The notes beneath the pieces were generated by a model. It was given only the letters and a program-made list of their open reading frames with translations, was not told the DNA's origin and made no database searches. From contig NZ_LUVZ01000023.1 of assembly GCF_001593385.1 (NCBI RefSeq), forward strand, positions 62,001 through 126,000: DNA of 64,000 bases. Direction: 5' to 3'. Origin of the DNA: Chryseobacterium cucumeris. Its GTDB lineage: Bacteria; Bacteroidota; Bacteroidia; Flavobacteriales; Weeksellaceae. The translations under genes were made by a program, and so were the position numbers. Below, in pieces: positions 59,468 through 64,000 of the stretch (the stretch's first letter is position 1; each line of letters opens with the position of its first letter).

Positions 59468-60070
59468 ATGTATAAAAATTATTTAAAGAGGATTTTTGAC
59501 TTTGTATTTTCTCTGATGGGAATTACCTTATTGCTTCCGATTTTCCTTGTTGTTATGATAGGATTATTCCTGGCTAATGATGGAAAACCCTTTTTCTTCC
59601 AGTTAAGACCTGGGAAAAATGGGAAAATATTTAAAATTATAAAGTTTAAAACAATGAATGATAAAAAGGATTCCAATGGAACTCTTTTATCAGATGCGGA
59701 AAGACTAACAGCTATAGGCTCATTCGTTCGTAAAACATCCCTGGATGAAATTCCACAGTTGATCAATGTTTTGAAAGGAGATATGTCTCTTATTGGTCCC
59801 CGACCTCTTCTGGTACAATATCTGCCGCTTTATAACGAGCACCAGGCTCGAAGACATGAAGTGAGACCCGGAATTACAGGTTGGGCGCAGGTTAATGGAA
59901 GAAATGCAATATCATGGAATCAGAAATTTGACTATGACGTATGGTATGTAGAAAACATCTCTTTTATTTTAGATTTCAAAATCTTTTTTCTTACCGCGAA
60001 GAAAGTATTTATCAGAGAAGGAGTGTCCGCTGATGGACACGTTACCATAGAACCATTTCAAGGAAATTAA
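59468..60070 (+). CDS. Initiating sugar-phosphate transferase 1 (PglC-like)
   Basis: The 200-residue monotopic enzyme has one membrane-embedded helix (about 10-33) and the PGT core: [45 protein letters not shown] (catalytic DE pair), [20 protein letters not shown] and the WYVENISF end. It should move a sugar-1-phosphate, here probably N,N'-diacetylbacillosamine phosphate, to undecaprenyl phosphate, starting each repeat. The PglD- and PglE-like genes directly downstream support that sugar. Confidence 0.9.
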   Translation: MYKNYLKRIFDFVFSLMGITLLLPIFLVVMIGLFLANDGKPFFFQLRPGKNGKIFKIIKFKTMNDKKDSNGTLLSDAERLTAIGSFVRKTSLDEIPQLINVLKGDMSLIGPRPLLVQYLPLYNEHQARRHEVRPGITGWAQVNGRNAISWNQKFDYDVWYVENISFILDFKIFFLTAKKVFIREGVSADGHVTIEPFQGN

Positions 60071-60079
60071 TTAATAGCT

Positions 60080-60673
60080 ATGTATTTATTTGGCGCGAGT
60101 GGACACGGTAAAGTAATAGCAGATATTGCTGCTGCTAATGACATAAAAATTAAGGCATTCATAGATCAGGATGTTACTAAAAATGAATGCTACGGATTTC
60201 CAGTCTTGAATAATTTACCAGACGATAAGGAAAAACTTATTATTTCAATTGGAAATAATCTTATCCGTAAAAAGATTGCAGAACAGATTAAGAGTGAGAT
60301 GGGTACTTTAATACATCCAAAATCAATAATTTCTGCTTCTGTGAATATAGAAGAGGGAACAGTAATCATGGGAGGAGTCGTAATCAATGCTGATACTGCC
60401 ATTGGAAAACACTGTATCATCAATACCAATGCATCTGTAGATCATGATTGTGTGGTTGAAGACTTTGTTCATATTTCACCCAATTCAGCACTTGCCGGAG
60501 GAGTAGAAGTAGGAGAAGGTTCTCAGATTGGAATAGGAGCTTCGGTAATCCAGGGAATTAAAATAGGAAAATGGTGTGTAATAGGTGCCGGAGCGGTCAT
60601 CATTAACGATGTTCCTGATTATTCAGTGGTTGTAGGAAATCCGGGTAGAATTATCAAGAAAAATATTATATAA
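60080..60673 (+). CDS. Sugar O/N-acetyltransferase, PglD/NeuD-type
   Basis: The 197-residue protein has a small Rossmann-like N-terminus (FGASGHGKVIADIAAAND, about 4-21), then hexapeptide repeats forming a left-handed beta-helix. The catalytic histidine lies in ASVDHDCVVEDFVHISPNSALAGGV, and VVGNPGRIIKK closes the chain. This is the PglD layout, which uses acetyl-CoA to acetylate the 4-amino group of the UDP-4-amino sugar. It lies 9 bases after the PglC-like gene. Confidence 0.9.
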   Translation: MYLFGASGHGKVIADIAAANDIKIKAFIDQDVTKNECYGFPVLNNLPDDKEKLIISIGNNLIRKKIAEQIKSEMGTLIHPKSIISASVNIEEGTVIMGGVVINADTAIGKHCIINTNASVDHDCVVEDFVHISPNSALAGGVEVGEGSQIGIGASVIQGIKIGKWCVIGAGAVIINDVPDYSVVVGNPGRIIKKNII

Positions 60674-60691
60674 AAGTTACGAATCAAAAAT

Positions 60692-61828
60692 ATGAATACT
60701 AAAATCTGGCTGTCCTCGCCACATATGGGAGGGAATGAACAAAAATATATCAACGAAGCGTTTGAAGAAAATTGGGTAGCTCCGTTAGGCCCTAATGTTA
60801 ACGGATTTGAAAATGATCTGGAGCAGTTTTTAGGTGGAAACGCAAAAGTAGCTGCTCTTTCTGCGGGTACTGCAGCATTACACCTTGCTCTTATCGAGTG
60901 TGGAGTTGTACATGGTGATGAGGTAATCTGCCAATCCATGACTTTCTCTGCTTCAGCCAATCCCATCGCGTATTGTGGAGCAACACCTGTTTTTGTGGAT
61001 AGTGAACCGGTTACATGGAATATGTGCCCAAAAGCACTAAGAGAAGCCATCGAAGACAGAATTCAGAAAGGAACAAAGCCTAAAGCAATCATTGTAGTAC
61101 ACCTGTATGGTATGCCGGCAAAAATGAACGAAATAACAGCCATTGCTCAGGAGTTCCAGATACCTGTGATTGAAGATGCTGCTGAAGCCCTTGGATCAAC
61201 TTACAAAGGACAGGCTTGCGGAACATTCGGCCGTTTTGGAATCTTAAGTTTTAATGGAAATAAAATCATTACCACTTCAGGAGGTGGAGCTTTGGTTTGT
61301 CATACTCAGGAAGATAAAGATAAAGCGGTTTTCCTTTCTACACAAGCCAGAGACAATGCTCCTCACTATCAGCATTCGCACATTGGTTTCAACTATAGAA
61401 TGAGCAATATTGTGGCAGGAATAGGAAGAGGACAGATGGAAGTGCTTAAGGACAGAGTGGCAGCCCGCAGAGCAATGCACAATTTCTATGTTGACCTTTT
61501 CAGCAATATTGAAGGGGTAACTGTATTTTCAGAGTCGAATGATGATTTTTATTCCAACCACTGGTTATCCGCAGTGATCGTTGATCAGGAAATTACAGGA
61601 AAGGACAGAGAAGGTCTGAGACATGCATTTTTAGAAGACAATATAGAATCAAGACCACTTTGGAAACCAATGCATTTACAGCCGGTCTTTGAAACTTCTC
61701 CTTACTATGGTGGGAATGTTTCAGAAAAACTTTTTGATAACGGATTATGTCTCCCTTCAGGTTCTAATCTGTCTGATGATGACAGGGAAAGAATAGCAAA
61801 GGTTGTTCATTCTTACTTTGGACTTTAA
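60692..61828 (+). CDS. DegT-type PLP aminotransferase, PglE-like
   Basis: The 378-residue enzyme starts WLSSPHMGGNEQKYINEAFEENWVAPLGPNV, the typical start of UDP-4-keto-sugar aminotransferases. It has SAGTAALHLAL, GDEVICQSMTFSASANPIAYCGATPVFVD, HLYGMPAKM, EDAAEALGS and the PLP lysine K191 in FNGNKIITTSGGGA. The start resembles PglE and its relatives more than the WbpE-like gene at 44594. It should aminate C4 of the sugar from the CapD/PglF-like enzyme. Confidence 0.9.
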   Translation: MNTKIWLSSPHMGGNEQKYINEAFEENWVAPLGPNVNGFENDLEQFLGGNAKVAALSAGTAALHLALIECGVVHGDEVICQSMTFSASANPIAYCGATPVFVDSEPVTWNMCPKALREAIEDRIQKGTKPKAIIVVHLYGMPAKMNEITAIAQEFQIPVIEDAAEALGSTYKGQACGTFGRFGILSFNGNKIITTSGGGALVCHTQEDKDKAVFLSTQARDNAPHYQHSHIGFNYRMSNIVAGIGRGQMEVLKDRVAARRAMHNFYVDLFSNIEGVTVFSESNDDFYSNHWLSAVIVDQEITGKDREGLRHAFLEDNIESRPLWKPMHLQPVFETSPYYGGNVSEKLFDNGLCLPSGSNLSDDDRERIAKVVHSYFGL

Positions 61829-61843
61829 TATTATTTGAATTTA

Positions 61844-62413
61844 ATGAATCAGTATAAATATTGGAAAAAAGTTTTTGATTTTGCCTTAGCGGCAATATTG
61901 ATCCTTTTTCTTATGCCTGTACTGATTATTTTATTTGTGATTGCAAGTTTGGATACATCTTCTAATGGGATTTTTTTTCAGACCCGAATAGGGCAATATG
62001 GAAAACCATTTACCATTTTTAAGATTAAAACAATTCATGAACATAAGAGAACATGTTCAAAAGTTGGGCAGGCTCTCAGAAAATTTAAGCTCGATGAATT
62101 TCCGCAATTGTTTAATATTGTAAAAGGTGATATGAGTTTTGTAGGTCCCAGACCTGATATTGAAGGATATTATGATAAACTTGTCGGAGAAGACAGGAAA
62201 GTTTTGGAACTCAAACCTGGGCTTACCTGTGAAGCAAGTATTAAATACAGAGATGAAGAATATCTTCTGAAGAATCAGGAAGATCCTTTAGCTTATAATG
62301 ATGAAGTAGTATTTCCAAACAAAGTAAAAATGAATCTGGAGTATTTTGAAAGTATGTCTTTCAAAAACGATATAAAGATCTTGTTTAAAACATTAATAAC
62401 CACATTGAAATAG
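61844..62413 (+). CDS. Initiating sugar-phosphate transferase 2
   Basis: The 189-residue protein (ATG 61844; a TTG at 61835 is also in frame) has one membrane helix (about 12-36) and the same core as PglC/WcaJ-type transferases: GKPFTIFKIKTIHEHKR, KLDEFPQLFNIVKGDMSFVGPRPDIEGYY, and ELKPGLTCEASIKYRDE in place of the common RPGITGWAQ segment. Two such enzymes in one locus are unusual. It may accept a different sugar or start a second polymer. It lies 15 bases after the aminotransferase stop. Confidence 0.85.
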   Translation: MNQYKYWKKVFDFALAAILILFLMPVLIILFVIASLDTSSNGIFFQTRIGQYGKPFTIFKIKTIHEHKRTCSKVGQALRKFKLDEFPQLFNIVKGDMSFVGPRPDIEGYYDKLVGEDRKVLELKPGLTCEASIKYRDEEYLLKNQEDPLAYNDEVVFPNKVKMNLEYFESMSFKNDIKILFKTLITTLK

Positions 62414-62427
62414 AGTTTTTAACTATT

Positions 62428-62973
62428 ATGAAAATTAAAGAAACCCCGCTTAAAGACTGCTACATCATAGAGCCTACCATATTTGAAGATGAAAGAGGCT
62501 ACTTCTTTGAAAAGTTCAACGAAAAAAAATTTGAGGAACTTACCGGAATGAACGGGCACTTTGTGCAGGATAATATTTCTAAATCTTCCTATGGAGTATT
62601 GAGAGGACTGCATCTTCAGAAAGGAGAACATGCCCAGGCAAAATTGGTATCCTGCCTTGAAGGAAGCGTTTGGGATGTGGCTGTAGACCTTAGAGAGGAT
62701 TCTCCTACATTCGGAAAATGGTTCGGAATAGAGCTTACTGCTGAAAATAAATTACAACTTTATGTACCGAGAGGTTTCGGACACGGTTTTTCTGTATTGA
62801 GTACCCATGCTGTATTTTCTTACAAATGTGATAATTTTTATAACAAAGAGTCAGAAGGAAGTGTGAAATTCAATGATCCTGATCTTGATATCGATTGGAA
62901 AGTAGATGAAAAAGATGCCATACTTTCAGATAAAGACCAGAATGCCCCTGGATTTAAAGAAAAAAACTTTTAA
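62428..62973 (+). CDS. rfbC: dTDP-4-dehydrorhamnose 3,5-epimerase
   Basis: The 181-residue cupin enzyme epimerises C3 and C5 on the way to dTDP-L-rhamnose. It has EDERGYFFEKFNEKKF, FVQDNISKSSYGVLRGLHLQKGEHAQAKLVSC, GSVWDVAVDLR with the catalytic acid, and PRGFGHGFSVLST. The partner genes rfbA, rfbB and rfbD are not in this window, so rhamnose synthesis must be completed from elsewhere or the enzyme makes a related sugar. It is the last gene of the locus and is followed by a terminator. Confidence 0.93.
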   Translation: MKIKETPLKDCYIIEPTIFEDERGYFFEKFNEKKFEELTGMNGHFVQDNISKSSYGVLRGLHLQKGEHAQAKLVSCLEGSVWDVAVDLREDSPTFGKWFGIELTAENKLQLYVPRGFGHGFSVLSTHAVFSYKCDNFYNKESEGSVKFNDPDLDIDWKVDEKDAILSDKDQNAPGFKEKNF

Positions 62974-62985
62974 AGTATATCCCTG

Positions 62986-63013
62986 AAAACCACTTTTATA
63001 AAGTGGTTTTTAT
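62986..63013 (+). terminator. Terminator of the polysaccharide locus
   Basis: AAAACCACTTT pairs with AAAGTGGTTTT around a 3-base loop, followed by T residues, 12 bases after the rfbC stop. Confidence 0.9.
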
Positions 63014-63041
63014 TTTTTAATCCTAACTCTCCAATATTTTG

Positions 63042-63049
63042 TATCTTTG
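63042..63049 (+). promoter_or_regulatory. -7 promoter motif TATCTTTG of rimO
   Basis: This perfect TAnnTTTG match is 19 bases before the rimO ATG, after the locus terminator. Confidence 0.6.
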
Positions 63050-63068
63050 CAGACTCAAAATCAAAACG

Positions 63069-64000
63069 ATGCGTACAAAATCTGTAGGGAAGAAGAAAAT
63101 CAATGTAGTCACTCTTGGATGCTCCAAGAATGTATATGATTCTGAAGTATTAATGAGCCAGCTGAAGGCCAATGGCAAAGAAGTGGTTCACGAAGACCGT
63201 GGGGACATTGTGGTCATCAATACCTGCGGATTTATTGATAATGCGAAAGAAGAATCTATCAATACCATCCTTGATTATGTTGATGCTAAAAACAGAGGTG
63301 AGGTCGAGAAAGTATTCGTTACAGGATGTTTATCTGAAAGATATAAACCGGATTTGATAAAAGAGATTCCGGATGTAGACCAATATTTTGGAACAAGAGA
63401 TCTTCCGATACTTTTAAAGCATCTTGGAGCAGATTATAAACACGAACTGGTAGGAGAAAGATTAACAACAACTCCAAAACATTACGCATACCTTAAAATT
63501 TCCGAAGGCTGTGACAGACCTTGTTCTTTCTGTGCAATCCCATTGATGAGAGGAGGGCATATTTCGACACCCATCGAAAAACTGGTTTCAGAAGCTCAGA
63601 AACTGGCCAAAAAAGGGACAAAAGAGTTAATTCTTATTGCTCAGGATCTTACTTACTATGGTCTTGATCTTTATAAAAAGAGAGCATTGGGCGATCTTTT
63701 AAAAGAATTGGTAAAAGTAGAAGGAATAGAATGGATTCGTCTTCACTATGCTTTCCCTAGCGGTTTCCCTGAAGATGTTCTTGATATTATCCGCGAAGAA
63801 CCTAAAGTATGTAACTATATCGATATTCCTCTTCAGCATATCAATTCAGACTTACTGAAATCTATGAAGAGAGGAACTACCCATGAGAAAACAGATGCCC
63901 TTTTAGGAAAATTCAGAGAGAAAGTTCCTGATATGGCGATCAGAACAACGCTTATCGTTGGATATCCTGGAGAAACAGAAGAGATATTTCAGGAGCTTAA
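63069..64000 (+). CDS. rimO: Ribosomal protein S12 methylthiotransferase, 3' end cut
   Basis: About 310 residues are visible from ATG 63069 to the right edge. RimO adds a methylthio group to an aspartate of ribosomal protein S12. The N-terminal MTTase domain has three cysteines for the auxiliary 4Fe-4S cluster (C18 in TLGCSKN, C53 in NTCGF, C87 in TGCLSE). The radical-SAM triad is C148, C152 and C155 (CDRPCSFC). The segment LGCSKNVYDSEVLMSQL distinguishes RimO from MiaB. It is a housekeeping gene bounding the polysaccharide locus. Confidence 0.95.
   Translation, partial: MRTKSVGKKKINVVTLGCSKNVYDSEVLMSQLKANGKEVVHEDRGDIVVINTCGFIDNAKEESINTILDYVDAKNRGEVEKVFVTGCLSERYKPDLIKEIPDVDQYFGTRDLPILLKHLGADYKHELVGERLTTTPKHYAYLKISEGCDRPCSFCAIPLMRGGHISTPIEKLVSEAQKLAKKGTKELILIAQDLTYYGLDLYKKRALGDLLKELVKVEGIEWIRLHYAFPSGFPEDVLDIIREEPKVCNYIDIPLQHINSDLLKSMKRGTTHEKTDALLGKFREKVPDMAIRTTLIVGYPGETEEIFQEL

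Noticed and set aside
36880-62973. hisH/hisF-like partners for the WbpG domain, or a WbpI-like 2-epimerase
   Set aside because: None of the genes in the locus carries their motifs; only the fused class II glutaminase is present.
1-64000. tRNA or rRNA genes, insertion sequences, prophage genes
   Set aside because: No cloverleaf, conserved rRNA block, transposase or phage structural motif was seen on reading either strand.

Overview
The window reads as chromosomal DNA of a Weeksellaceae flavobacterium, most likely Chryseobacterium or a close relative. The DNA is AT-rich. Start codons mostly lack a Shine-Dalgarno sequence. Many genes are preceded by the Bacteroidota -7 promoter motif TAnnTTTG. 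The set of housekeeping proteins (AsnS, RpoN, ValS, GlyA, NrdA/NrdB, RecX, RimO) resembles Chryseobacterium. The genus is inferred from remembered protein similarity; no search was run.

Layout. 1-5315: a divergent HTH regulator, a secreted surface-repeat protein, a fatty-acid desaturase, a secreted unknown and a TPR/AraC-type regulator. 5316-6064: a long non-coding stretch with three copies of a 12-bp repeat, a small frameshifted gene and a strong terminator. 6065-12068: asnS, rpoN, an acyl-CoA ligase, and an ECF sigma factor with a membrane partner. 12321-12640: the RNase P RNA gene. 12741-22460: a PPK2 kinase, a DUF1573 protein, valS, a DUF4241 protein, a ribokinase-like kinase, an alpha/beta hydrolase, an HD protein, small unknowns and a DUF72 protein. 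22623-25701: a class I ribonucleotide reductase operon with a small gene inserted between nrdB and nrdA. 26126-31242: a MacAB-like ABC efflux operon interrupted by a four-helix-bundle gene. 31368-36521: a Cys-rich unknown, a GT39-type glycosyltransferase, a flavin oxidoreductase behind a heptanucleotide repeat, glyA and recX.

36880-62973 is a 26-kb, single-direction Wzx/Wzy-type capsule or exopolysaccharide locus, bounded by recX and rimO. It encodes export proteins (Wza, Wzc), a flippase, two polymerase/ligase-type proteins, glycosyltransferases, two initiating sugar-phosphate transferases and two amino-sugar pathways. One pathway (dehydrogenase, WbpB-like oxidoreductase, WbpE-like aminotransferase, WbpD-like acetyltransferase) should make a UDP-2,3-diacetamido-uronic acid. 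An L-2-hydroxyglutarate oxidase gene lies inside this block and probably recycles the 2-hydroxyglutarate made by the WbpB step. A fused glutaminase/WbpG-like amidotransferase could then turn the 3-acetamido group into an acetamidino group without separate HisH/HisF partners. The other pathway (CapD/PglF-like dehydratase, PglE-like aminotransferase, PglD-like acetyltransferase, PglC-like transferase) should make and load a bacillosamine-type sugar. An AsnB-like protein may amidate a carboxyl group. The most interesting items are this amidotransferase fusion, the L-2-hydroxyglutarate recycling gene, the (TTATCAA)9 repeat in the leader of an oxidoreductase gene, the frameshifted small gene with its own terminator, and the operator-like palindromes next to the first regulator.
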